Shown here in pieces: positions 50,275 through 60,200 of a stretch of 64,000 bases of DNA. Under the pieces are notes generated by a model. The model saw nothing but the letters and a program-made list of their open reading frames with translations. It had not been told where the DNA came from and ran no database searches. The stretch's first letter is position 1. Every line of letters starts with the position of its first letter. Origin of the DNA: Pedobacter nutrimenti. Its GTDB lineage: Bacteria; Bacteroidota; Bacteroidia; Sphingobacteriales; Sphingobacteriaceae. The DNA lies in assembly GCF_003208655.1 (NCBI RefSeq), contig NZ_QKLU01000001.1, forward strand, positions 806,001 to 870,000, given 5' to 3'. The translations under genes and the position numbers were made by a program.

Positions 50275-51392
50275 ATCGCTTTTTCCAGGATCCTGTATTT
50301 CCTGTACAACTCCCCACCAATCTGCTCAATCGGCTTATTGATCATTTCATTATGGTCCAGGGTCCAGGAAGCCTCTGCATAGGTCATTTTCTTTTTTTGG
50401 AAAGACTGAATGATCCGGCCATACAAACAGGCTTCTATACCCATTTTACGGTAACCATCTACCACACCCAGTAATAAAATCCGGATGCCTTGTATTTTAC
50501 TCTTTTGGGTCAATAGTTTAAACAAACCTGTTGGAAACAACCTTCCTCTTTTGATTTTTATCAAAACCTGGTTGATGTCAGGAACCGCCAAAGCGAAACC
50601 CACAATTTTCCCTTCCTGTTCTGCCAACAGACAAAAATCAGGGTCCAGGATCATTTTTAAATCTTTTGCCGTATAATCAAATTCATCGGGTGTCATCGGC
50701 ACAAAACCCGTGTTCTTGTCCCAGGCTTTGTTGTACACTTCCCGGATGGCTTCCGCTTCCTTATTAAAATTCTTAACCTCAATTTTGCGGATAATAATAT
50801 TGCTTCTGGTGAGCCTTTCTTCAAGGGCAGTAACCAGTTTGGAAGAACGGTCATTGTAATTGCCTGCCGTAAAACGGTAAGCCCTTAAATCGACCTTTTT
50901 ATGAAAACCGGCAGTTTCCAGCAATTGTAAATAATAAGGTTTGTTGTAAGGCATCATGGCTACCGGAGGGCCATCAAAGCCCTGGATCAGTAAAGCACAG
51001 ATTTCGTTGGTTGAAAAATTCACCGGTCCGATCATACTGTCCAGTTTTTTATCCTTCAACCATTTTGCCGCAGTATTCAACAACAGGTCCGCAGTTTCCT
51101 GATCGTTATAACAATCAAAAAAACCAAAGAAGCCATCGTTGGCTCCATTTATGGTATTGTGGTTGTTGTTTTGAATGGCAGCAATTCTGCCCACAACCTT
51201 GTCTCCGTCATAGGCAAGAAAGGTTTGCAGGGTAGAATGCTTAAAAAAAGGATGTTTTCCCGGGCTTAGCAAATCCCTTTGTGCAATAAATAATTCAGGC
51301 ACATAGTTCGGGTCCTGTTTATATAATTCGTGTGGAAAGTCAATAAAAGTTCCAAGTTCCTTCTTGCCATTAACGGCAACTATACGTTTCAT
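50271..51392 (-). CDS. GNAT-type acyltransferase, bacterial ceramide synthase candidate
   Basis: The 373 residues start MKRIVAVNGKKELGTFIDFPHELYKQDPNYVPEL and include a GNAT-like half with LLAEQEGKIVGFALAVPD and ILLLGVVDGYRKMGIEACLYGRI (acetyl-CoA-type loop). In Caulobacter the bacterial ceramide synthase (bCerS) is a GNAT-fold protein located near spt and cerR. This gene sits between spt and the CerR-like gene and is co-translated with the latter, so N-acylation of sphinganine is a good hypothesis. It is unrelated to eukaryotic ceramide synthases. Confidence 0.65.
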   Translation of the reverse strand: MKRIVAVNGKKELGTFIDFPHELYKQDPNYVPELFIAQRDLLSPGKHPFFKHSTLQTFLAYDGDKVVGRIAAIQNNNHNTINGANDGFFGFFDCYNDQETADLLLNTAAKWLKDKKLDSMIGPVNFSTNEICALLIQGFDGPPVAMMPYNKPYYLQLLETAGFHKKVDLRAYRFTAGNYNDRSSKLVTALEERLTRSNIIIRKIEVKNFNKEAEAIREVYNKAWDKNTGFVPMTPDEFDYTAKDLKMILDPDFCLLAEQEGKIVGFALAVPDINQVLIKIKRGRLFPTGLFKLLTQKSKIQGIRILLLGVVDGYRKMGIEACLYGRIIQSFQKKKMTYAEASWTLDHNEMINKPIEQIGGELYRKYRILEKAI

Positions 51393-51402
51393 CAGTTTTT
51401 AT

Positions 51403-51474
51403 TTATTGTGGTTCGTTTGCCGGGTGAATCCGTTGAGGACCGAAATAACCATGCCCATAGCGTTCAATGGTCAT
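51403..51474 (-). CDS. Possible 23-residue micro-ORF between spt and the acyltransferase gene
   Basis: Between the spt stop and the next start a complete ATG-to-TAA frame of 24 codons begins MTIERYGHGYFG and ends ANEPQ. It leaves only ten bases before the next ATG. Its composition looks protein-like, not like a spacer, but the length is too short to judge. It could be a small protein, a leader peptide that couples translation, or chance. Confidence 0.3.
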   Translation of the reverse strand: MTIERYGHGYFGPQRIHPANEPQ

Positions 51475-51489
51475 CTCAATCCTGCGAGA

Positions 51490-52982
<1,493 letters not shown>

Positions 52983-53579
52983 TTATGAATTCCGGCTGCC
53001 GATCCCTTCAATCAGCAGATCGATCATTTCGTCAAAATATTCTCCTGATTCAAACTCAGCACTCTCTATGCTCAATGGATAATGAAGTCCTCTGAAAGCG
53101 GTCACCATCATAAAGGCAATCTTATTCATTTTCACCAAAGAGAGATCTCTGAATTCCCCGCTTTGCGCACCACCCAATAAAATTTCACGGATCATATCGA
53201 TCTGGATCTGTTCATACCGGGACTTAAGATACACCAATACTTTTAGGCTTTCCAAAGAATCCTCCAGCACCACTTCTTTAAACGAGTGGTAATCTGCAAT
53301 CGCAGTAATCTGCGATTTTAAAAAGGCTTTAAGTTTATTTCTGGCAGTAAACGCAGCATTTACAGCCTCCCGAAGTTTCTTCACGACATTTTTCATTTCG
53401 CTTTCCACTACGGATTCAAAAATTTCTTTTTTGCTTGGAAAATAATAGTAAAGTGTGCTCTTGCCCTTGCCGGCGGCCATAGCAATCTCTTCCATGGTTG
53501 TTTTTTTTAAACCATGTTTGCCAAAGAGTTTCTTGGCACCTGCTAGGATTTCCGTTATGACCAGTTCGTCTTTTTCCAT
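52983..53579 (-). CDS. TetR-family transcriptional regulator
   Basis: The 198 residues start with the TetR HTH: AGAKKLFGKHGLKKTTMEEIAMAAGKGKSTLYYYFPSKKEIFESVV. The remainder is the helical ligand domain (about 60-195). Its promoter carries a palindrome at the start site, so it is likely autoregulated. It lies just upstream of the spt operon on the same strand and may control it, perhaps with a fatty acyl ligand; this is inferred. Confidence 0.9.
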   Translation of the reverse strand: MEKDELVITEILAGAKKLFGKHGLKKTTMEEIAMAAGKGKSTLYYYFPSKKEIFESVVESEMKNVVKKLREAVNAAFTARNKLKAFLKSQITAIADYHSFKEVVLEDSLESLKVLVYLKSRYEQIQIDMIREILLGGAQSGEFRDLSLVKMNKIAFMMVTAFRGLHYPLSIESAEFESGEYFDEMIDLLIEGIGSRNS

Positions 53580-53597
53580 GAGTTGGCCTACAAAACA

Positions 53598-53626
53598 GAC
53601 CGAAATTCAAATTCGGTCCAAAAGTA
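53598..53626 (-). promoter_or_regulatory. tetR promoter with 21-base imperfect palindrome
   Basis: On the minus strand the -7 element TACTTTTG (plus-strand 53619-53626) is followed at once by the near-palindrome GACCGAAATT-C-AAATTCGGTC (53598-53618, one mismatch per arm). A repressor bound there would cover the transcription start. The TetR protein encoded 19 bases further on is the obvious ligand. Confidence 0.65.
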
Positions 53627-53755
53627 GACATTTTTTTTCTATTTACAGCGTTTTTACTGTATTTCTGTTCAGGAAATTACAAATCCCGTACAAAAAAGAA
53701 AAAATTCCTCTGGTACAAAAAAGAAAATTTACCGCAGAAAACCGCAAAATACTTC

Positions 53756-55135
53756 CTAAAACGTAAGCTTCAGTCTTAGTCCGCCATTGGTCAAGCGAAG
53801 TTCATCCTGTGACAACTTTCCGATAGGAACTTTAATAAAAGGTTCCAGAATAAGGTAATTTTTTGGTGAAATCTGCTGCTTGCGTCCGGTAGAAAAATTA
53901 AAAAATCCAATGTAGCTGTTGCCTTTTAGAGGAGTAGTTTCCGAAACACTTTTACTTTCTCCGGTCACCACCTGCTCTGCAGTACGGATCTGGCCCGTAC
54001 TCAGGTCCTGATAGGTTTTGTTCTGAATGGTTTCGGTCGTATAATTCGTATTCCGTTCTTCACTGAACACTCCAAAATAAGAAATCCCCGCCGAGACATA
54101 CATTTTTTTGTTCAAATGGTAAACCAGCGACACCGGAACATCTATCGCCCGGATCCTGGCGTCTATAGAAACCAATTTTCTTTTGATGGTGGTATTGGAG
54201 GAGGTCAAACTATACGCAGCAGATCCCCCCCCATCCGGGGAAGCACTGTTCAGAGACGGATTACCTGCTGAGGGCAGATTTCCTGCGTTCAGAGCGGTAT
54301 AGGAAATTCCAGAACTCAGGGAAAACTTCCCGGCCAGTTTAAGCTCTGTACTAAAACCTCCGCTCATGCTCAGTTTAGACTGCATCAGACCAGGGGAAAC
54401 ATCCAATCCAAAACTCCATTTTGCTTCTTTCGCTTTGTCTTTCTGGGCGGCCAGCTCTTTTTTCCTGCTCTCTGCCTTCAGAAAATCCAGAAAATCTTTT
54501 TCTTTTTTCTGCTGCTTTTCTTCAGCAGCAGACGGATTCTTTGTGTTCTGTGCAATTGCTTGCTGAGCATCTGTATTTTTTTCAGGAACCGCTGCTGTTT
54601 TAACCCTTGTTTCAACCGGTTTTCCCTCCTGCACAATTTGATCATTTGCCGGTTTTACCGTCCCCGCAGCAGCAATCAGCGATCTTTCCACACCAGCTTT
54701 GGCCATTACATTGTACTCATGAAGCGCTTTCCCTTGCTTCACCTTGCCCATGGTTGTCACATTTTTATTTTTTGCAAATACCTGTCCTACAGCTACAGTA
54801 CTTTCAACACCCGATGGGTCTGTTTTGGGCGCAGTAACTCTTGTTCCCAAATCAACAGGTCCTGGGGCGGCAGTTTTTGGCAAAGTTTCTATAGGATGTT
54901 TCAAGGTGCCTTTCACCATTTCCGGGCCAGATGCAAAGTCTTTTTTCCATACAAAAGGCACAACCGAACACACGAGCAATAACGCAGCAGCAACCCCGAT
55001 CCAGGGCAATAATATCCTTTTCTTCTTCTTTTCTTTCACAAAGTTCTCCCAGGCCCCCTGCTCATAAATCTCTTCATGGGCATGGAAGAGCGCTGAGATC
55101 TCTTCAATCAATTCTTTCTTATCCGGGGTTTCCAT
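53756..55135 (-). CDS. Anti-sigma-like membrane protein with C-terminal beta-barrel
   Basis: Residues 1-40 are cytosolic and acidic (EISALFHAHEEIYEQGAWENFVKEKKKK). One membrane helix follows (about 42-63, LLPWIGVAAALLLVCSVVPFVW), then a long Ala/Lys/Pro-rich linker to residue about 235. The last 220 residues alternate hydrophobic strands of outer-membrane-barrel type (WSFGLDVSPGLMQSKLSMSGG; ILEPFIKVPIGKLSQDELRL). The start overlaps the sigma factor stop by 17 bases, as in sigma/anti-sigma pairs. A protein spanning from inner to outer membrane is unusual. Confidence 0.72.
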   Translation of the reverse strand: METPDKKELIEEISALFHAHEEIYEQGAWENFVKEKKKKRILLPWIGVAAALLLVCSVVPFVWKKDFASGPEMVKGTLKHPIETLPKTAAPGPVDLGTRVTAPKTDPSGVESTVAVGQVFAKNKNVTTMGKVKQGKALHEYNVMAKAGVERSLIAAAGTVKPANDQIVQEGKPVETRVKTAAVPEKNTDAQQAIAQNTKNPSAAEEKQQKKEKDFLDFLKAESRKKELAAQKDKAKEAKWSFGLDVSPGLMQSKLSMSGGFSTELKLAGKFSLSSGISYTALNAGNLPSAGNPSLNSASPDGGGSAAYSLTSSNTTIKRKLVSIDARIRAIDVPVSLVYHLNKKMYVSAGISYFGVFSEERNTNYTTETIQNKTYQDLSTGQIRTAEQVVTGESKSVSETTPLKGNSYIGFFNFSTGRKQQISPKNYLILEPFIKVPIGKLSQDELRLTNGGLRLKLTF

Positions 55136-55700
55136 TTGCCAGTGAATGATTTTTTAAATACAACTCCCTCAATTTTTGTTTCGCCCTGCTCAAATAGGTC
55201 CGGCTGGAGCTTTCCGGTATTTCCAGACTGCTGGAAATCTCCTCATGACTAAAACCTTCTATTTCGTACATATTAAATACCGTCCGGTGCAGGTCCGGAA
55301 GGTGAAAAAGTAATTTCATAATATCTTCTACGTGCAGGGCATCTGAAACCTGTACATTATCTATCTCTATCCCTTCATAATTTTCTACAAAGCTCAGCTG
55401 CGACTTATTTGTCCGGATCAGGTCCAGTGCTGTTCTGACCGTAATTCTGGCCAACCATGCTTTAAAAGTTTTTTCAAAGTCTTCTAAAATGCCATTATGT
55501 TTAAAATCGTACATATGTTTAAAGGCTTTTACAAAACCATCGTTCACCACCTCCCTGGCCACATCCCTGTCCTGGATATAGCGCACAGCAACGCCCATCA
55601 GATAACCCCAGTAATATTTATATATAGGCTCCTGTATGCGCTGATCTCGGGCCTTAAGGCCCTTTATAATATCCCGGAACAGTATATTTTTTTTCTCCAC
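55119..55700 (-). CDS. ECF-type sigma-70 family RNA polymerase sigma factor
   Basis: I use the GTG at 55700 (VEKKNILFRDIIKG): the longer TTG start at 55793 would lie upstream of the predicted -10 site and is not in the transcript. Sigma-2 is at VVNDGFVKAFKHMYDF (about residues 60-75) and sigma-4 at LPDLHRTVFNMYEIEGFSHEEISSSLEIPESSSRTYLSRAKQKL. There is no sigma-1 or sigma-3, as expected for ECF factors. It is coupled to a membrane partner and probably transcribes its own gene and the lipoprotein gene at 55998. Confidence 0.88.
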   Translation of the reverse strand: MEKKNILFRDIIKGLKARDQRIQEPIYKYYWGYLMGVAVRYIQDRDVAREVVNDGFVKAFKHMYDFKHNGILEDFEKTFKAWLARITVRTALDLIRTNKSQLSFVENYEGIEIDNVQVSDALHVEDIMKLLFHLPDLHRTVFNMYEIEGFSHEEISSSLEIPESSSRTYLSRAKQKLRELYLKNHSLANGNPG

Positions 55701-55773
55701 GCAGCTGGGCCTGTCTTTCTGTAGTTTAATTATTGCTTTCCCGGAACTCTGATTTCGGAACTTGTATACCCCT

Positions 55774-55802
55774 AAACGGGTGTAAGAAGACAAACGCTAC
55801 AA
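55774..55802 (-). promoter_or_regulatory. Candidate ECF promoter of the sigma operon
   Basis: Read on the minus strand, TTGTAGCGTTT (plus-strand 55792-55802) is followed after 11 bases by CCCGTTT (55774-55780). The core GTAGC and CGTTT are 17 bases apart, like -35 and -10 boxes. The same bipartite element with the same spacing occurs in the divergent direction at 55929-55957. Confidence 0.6.
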
Positions 55803-55928
55803 AAATAGTTCATCTTTTTTATTCTTTTTCTCTATTCAAAAAACAACCTTAAAATCCCTTCATCAAAAAGAACACAAAAAATCTCTTGCCGTCACATTTT
55901 AACCAGGCTATATTTTTTTAAAAAAAAA

Positions 55929-55957
55929 TTGTAGCGTTTTCAAACGGGCTCCCGTTT
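55929..55957 (+). promoter_or_regulatory. Candidate ECF promoter of the DUF4397 lipoprotein gene
   Basis: TTGTAGCGTTT (55929-55939), 11 bases, then CCCGTTT (55951-55957), the same arrangement as upstream of the sigma gene. The -10 half is also part of a small hairpin (AAACGGG-CT-CCCGTTT). Transcription should start near 55963, 35 bases before the ATG at 55998. Confidence 0.6.
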
Positions 55958-55997
55958 TAGTCTTAAACACATTTAATAAAATTAAAACATATTGATT

Positions 55998-56750
55998 ATG
56001 AGATCCCCATTAACCTTTACTAATTTTTTCAGGAAATCTGTATTGTTCAGTGCTGTTGCCGCTGCATTGGCATTTAGCTCCTGCAGTAAAAACAAAGACT
56101 ATGTGTATACCCCTGCCATAACCTACCTGGAAACTTTCAATGCTTTGGTCAGCACAAGTTCGTTGGATGTCTATGTCGGTGATAATCCGCCTGTAAAACT
56201 AAATACAACACCATTTTCCTTTGGTCAGAATACCACTGATTTTTTCAGATTTGGTCAGGGTTATGGACAGGTTGCTGTAACTTTATCAGGCAGCACAACT
56301 GTTCTTTTTGCTAAAACGATAGCACTTCAATCACCAAATATCTACTCAGGTTATATTGTTGGGGACAAAGCAGAAAAAGAACGCATGGACTATCTGCTCA
56401 TCAGGAATGTCGGGATTACACTGGCCACCGGAAAATCTGCTGTACGTTTATTGAACCTTTCTCCGGATGCTCCGGCCGTAAACGTTGAAATTTCCAGCGA
56501 TGCCACCACCAAACTGGAAAATGTGGCTTACAAAGGCAATACAGACTTTAAAGCAACCCCGATTGGAACCGGTGTTACCCTGACTTTAAAAAACACCACA
56601 ACCGGTGCTGTACTGGCCACCCTGCCAAATGTAGAGTTTAAAGACGGTATTTATTACAGTGTATTGGCTTATGGTCTGGTTAATGCAACCGATGCCACTA
56701 AAATTGCACTTAAGGTCAACAGTTTTGATCCTAAAAAATTCCAATTCTAA
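55998..56750 (+). CDS. DUF4397 lipoprotein
   Basis: I start at MRSPLTFTNFFRKS; a TTG two codons upstream is possible. The signal peptide ends AFSSCSK with Cys as the lipidation site. The 230 mature residues form two DUF4397 immunoglobulin-like beta domains (TYLETFNALVSTSSLDVYVGDNPPVKL; AVRLLNLSPDAPAVNVEIS). It is likely a surface or periplasmic lipoprotein expressed under the adjacent ECF factor; the role is unknown. A strong terminator follows. Confidence 0.85.
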   Translation: MRSPLTFTNFFRKSVLFSAVAAALAFSSCSKNKDYVYTPAITYLETFNALVSTSSLDVYVGDNPPVKLNTTPFSFGQNTTDFFRFGQGYGQVAVTLSGSTTVLFAKTIALQSPNIYSGYIVGDKAEKERMDYLLIRNVGITLATGKSAVRLLNLSPDAPAVNVEISSDATTKLENVAYKGNTDFKATPIGTGVTLTLKNTTTGAVLATLPNVEFKDGIYYSVLAYGLVNATDATKIALKVNSFDPKKFQF

Positions 56751-56785
56751 AAGCAAAAATAATTCAGACTTAATGGTATAAAAAA

Positions 56786-56814
56786 AGACCAGCTTTCTTG
56801 TAGAAAGCCGGTCT
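56786..56814. terminator. Bidirectional terminator after the DUF4397 gene
   Basis: AGACCAGCTTTCT pairs with AGAAAGCCGGTCT (one mismatch) around a TGT loop, with A6 on the left and T7 on the right. It serves the DUF4397 gene and the convergent small gene at 56840. Confidence 0.85.
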
Positions 56815-56839
56815 TTTTTTATGAAAGATCTTTACCCGG

Positions 56840-57055
56840 TTATCGCCTACCCTGCTTAAGGATAAAGGCTGCAAGCATTAAGGTTACAGAAAGCCCGGAA
56901 ATACCTGGAAATAAAATAAACAAATATAAAAGTCCTGTTACCCCTACAACAACCAGCATAAACAAAATCCCCTTCAGAGGACTTTCCATTTTAAAAGCAG
57001 CAATGAGGGCAAACAGGTAAAATGTTGCCGCTAGAACATATATAAACATATGCAA
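56840..57055 (-). CDS. Small two- to three-helix membrane protein
   Basis: The 71 residues are almost entirely hydrophobic (FIYVLAATFYLFALIAAF; GILFMLVVVGVTGLLYLFILFPGISGL; VTLMLAAFILKQGRR). They fit a small inner-membrane protein. No family is recognised, and the composition alone could be chance, but the frame is clean and its terminator is in place. Confidence 0.5.
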   Translation of the reverse strand: MHMFIYVLAATFYLFALIAAFKMESPLKGILFMLVVVGVTGLLYLFILFPGISGLSVTLMLAAFILKQGRR

Positions 57056-57203
57056 ATATCGCTTTGGTATGTTAAGTTAATGTTAAGTACCCTGTTTAAT
57101 TTTCATTAGAACTGTCTCCATTCACGATTTTAAGCTGATAAAACACTGATCTTCGGACAGATACAAAACTTATATTTTTTTTAGCCCCGGACAGGAAAAT
57201 TTC

Positions 57204-60200
57204 CTATCCGCCCTCTTCCTTCACATTACCTGTCCGTTTCAATACGCCCCAGCCCTCAAGCTCTCCTCTTAATGCTTTTCTTAAAGACCTGAACAGCACA
57301 ATATACATCAACTGCCTCCAGTAAAAGCGCTGAGGGATAATGTACAACAGGTTTTTGTATTTTTCCCTTTCCATACGGAAAGCAAACCAGGCAAACAGCA
57401 TATCTACCACAATAAAAATGCAATAAAACAGCAATACCTGACCAAAACCATTGTCCAGGCTCATAATGCTTTGTATCCCAGCCCAGGAAAGCGAATTCAC
57501 TGAAGCCAGAGAAAATAACCCACCAATCAGGGAAAGCAACATAAAGAAATCTGCAAGCGGAGAAAACAAAGGCAAAATAACCTGATAAATCAGGATATTC
57601 GGCATCCCCACCATTCCAAAATAACCATATTTCCTTTTCAGCATGGTGTCCCTGTTTTTCCAGAAGCTCTGCATCACTCCAAAACTCCACCTTAACCGTT
57701 GTTTCAGCAACATGTTCACCGTTTCAGGTGCCTCGGTATAGGCAACGGCCTCACTGCAATTTTTAACCACATAACCTGCCCTTAGAATCCGCATAGTCAG
57801 ATCACAGTCTTCCGCAAGAGTATCGGTGGTAAAGCCACCCACCTCCTTGATGACCCCTTTACGGAAAGCCCCGATAGCCCCCGGTACAACTGTAATGGTA
57901 TTGAGCAGGTCAAATGCACGCCTGTCCATGTTTTGTGAAGTAATGTATTCAATGGACTGCCATTTGGTAATAATGTTGTTTGCATTGCCCACTTTCACTG
58001 TTCCGGCAACTGCTGCAATTTCATCTATATAGAAATAGCGCATCATTTCTGTAATTGCATTGGCTTTCAGCTGCGTATCGGCATCTATACAGATCACATA
58101 ATCGGCGCTGGCCTGGGCAATTCCAAAATTCAATGCAGAGGCTTTTCCCCCATTCGCTTTGGTAAAGACCTTCACTTTAGGGTGGTCTTTGAATTTTTCC
58201 AAGATCAGCTGGTAGGTATTATCTTTTGAACCGTCGTCAACAAAAATAAACTCCACATTCGGATAAGTCGTCTTTAAAAGACTGTTTAAAGTCTGCTCAG
58301 CAGTAATTTCCTCGTTATAGGCCGGAATAATGACGCTCACCAGTTCAGATGGATTTTCAACCAGTAGTTTCCTTTCCTTTTTAGAGGCCATTTTTTGACG
58401 CACAGCCAATACGGCAATCACCAAACTCCTTAAAATGGCCAAAATAATGGCCACTACGAAAATAAAGTTCAGGGCCAGGTTCCCATAGGACAAAACGGTT
58501 AAAAAGATATAATCGCCCGAACCACTAAACCCACTGTCTGCATCAGACTTCAAAGCAGGCATCAGGTCTTCTTTCTTTTTACCAATCAGGTTGGCAATGG
58601 TGGTAAACTCATAGCCATTTTCCTTAAAATATTTTATAATCCTGGGCAGGGCATCCACTGTAGCCTGCCGGTTTCCACCGGCATCGTGTAAGAGCAAAAT
58701 ATTACCTTTATCTTTCTGCTGAACTACAGCATTAAAAATCTGGTCTGCTGTAATTCCCGGTTGCCAGTCCTGCGGGTCTATCGATTCCCCAACATTAATA
58801 TAATTTTCAGCACGGCTTTGCGCCACAGGAAGAATTTCCGCAGACTTGGTCGGTTCTGCATCGGCATTATAAGGCGGACGGAACAGAATGGTACTGTGGC
58901 CCGTAATACATTCGATCAGTTTGCGGGTGGCATTCAGTTCAAATTTTACCCGCTGGGGCCCCACACGCGACATATCAGGATGGAAAAAGGTATGGTTTCC
59001 TATTTCATAGCCTTCATTAAACTCCCTGAGCAGCAGGTCCATATTCTGTTCGGCCATAATCCCCACCACAAAAAAGCTTCCCGGCACTTTGTTTTTTTTC
59101 AGAATGTCTATAATCTGCGGGGTATAAACCGGATCAGGTCCGTCGTCAAAGGTCAGTACGATTTTTTTCTCTGCAGCCCCGTATCTTCTGATCGTGTATT
59201 TGGTCGGCAGCACCACATAATCCTGAGTGCTGATCATAAAATTGGTGCTGTCGAGTTTGATGTCAATTTTTCCTTCTTTTGGTGTGGACACCAAATCCAA
59301 AATCTCCCCTTCTCCGGCATAATCGACACGGTCATTTAAACCAATATGTGTCAGGCGCCTTAAACTGATCCCTGTTCTTTTCAACGAATCAATGCTCAGG
59401 TTTTTGGTGATAAACTCCCAGAGCCTTGGGTCTTCTGCGCCCATCCTCCAAATGGCCACCCCGGCAATGCCCCAGTCATCCGCTTTGCGGATCAGGTTAA
59501 AATTGGTTGCCGCATCGGTAAAAAACACCTGGTGTTTCAACTGGCCTTCATCTACATAACTGTAACTCAGATTGGCAGAAACGGGGTCAAATTTAATCTT
59601 TGCATTGTAACGGTTCGCATTGGCGATGGCCTGCTGATAAGTTACATTTTTACCCACACTCTGGTCCGGCCAGTCATAGCCATAACAAGCCAGAATCAGG
59701 ATCACCTTATCTCCGGAAATTTTACTGCAAATATTATCCAGCTGTTTCTCTACCCAGATCTGATGGGAAATATCGCCCGCATTGCTCATCTCACTGTGCT
59801 GATCATAGGCCATCAGGAAAATATAGTCATTGTATTTTTCCAGGATCTCCGGTACATAATCTTCATTATCCGGTGAAATGTCCATGGTGACCAGTAAATT
59901 CTGGGCATGCAACTGGGTATACAAATTTTTCTGAAAGGCAATCAGCGATTCATTGGTTTTCTCTTTGAGTTCTTCAAAATCGACATTGACCCCCTGAAAG
60001 TTGTATTGTTTTAATTTTACAATCAGGTTTTTAATAAACCTGTTCTGCAGGTCTTTATTTTTTAGCAGCTGGTGTACCGCTTCACCGTCAAAATGATCCT
60101 TATTGTAATTGGAGATCATGGCCAGGCCAACTTTTTTATTTTTATTAATGGTGGCAATGGCCTGTTTATCCACCATATCCCTTAAGGTATCTGCACCACG

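Noticed and set aside
55701..55793. TTG-started N-terminal extension of the ECF sigma factor
   Set aside because: It lies upstream of the predicted -10 half of the shared promoter element, so it would not be in the transcript. The GTG at 55700 fits the family length better.
57155..57206. Hairpin at the end of the trifunctional polysaccharide gene
   Set aside because: The arms pair fairly well but the minus-strand transcript is followed by an A-rich run and not by U, so it does not look like a terminator.
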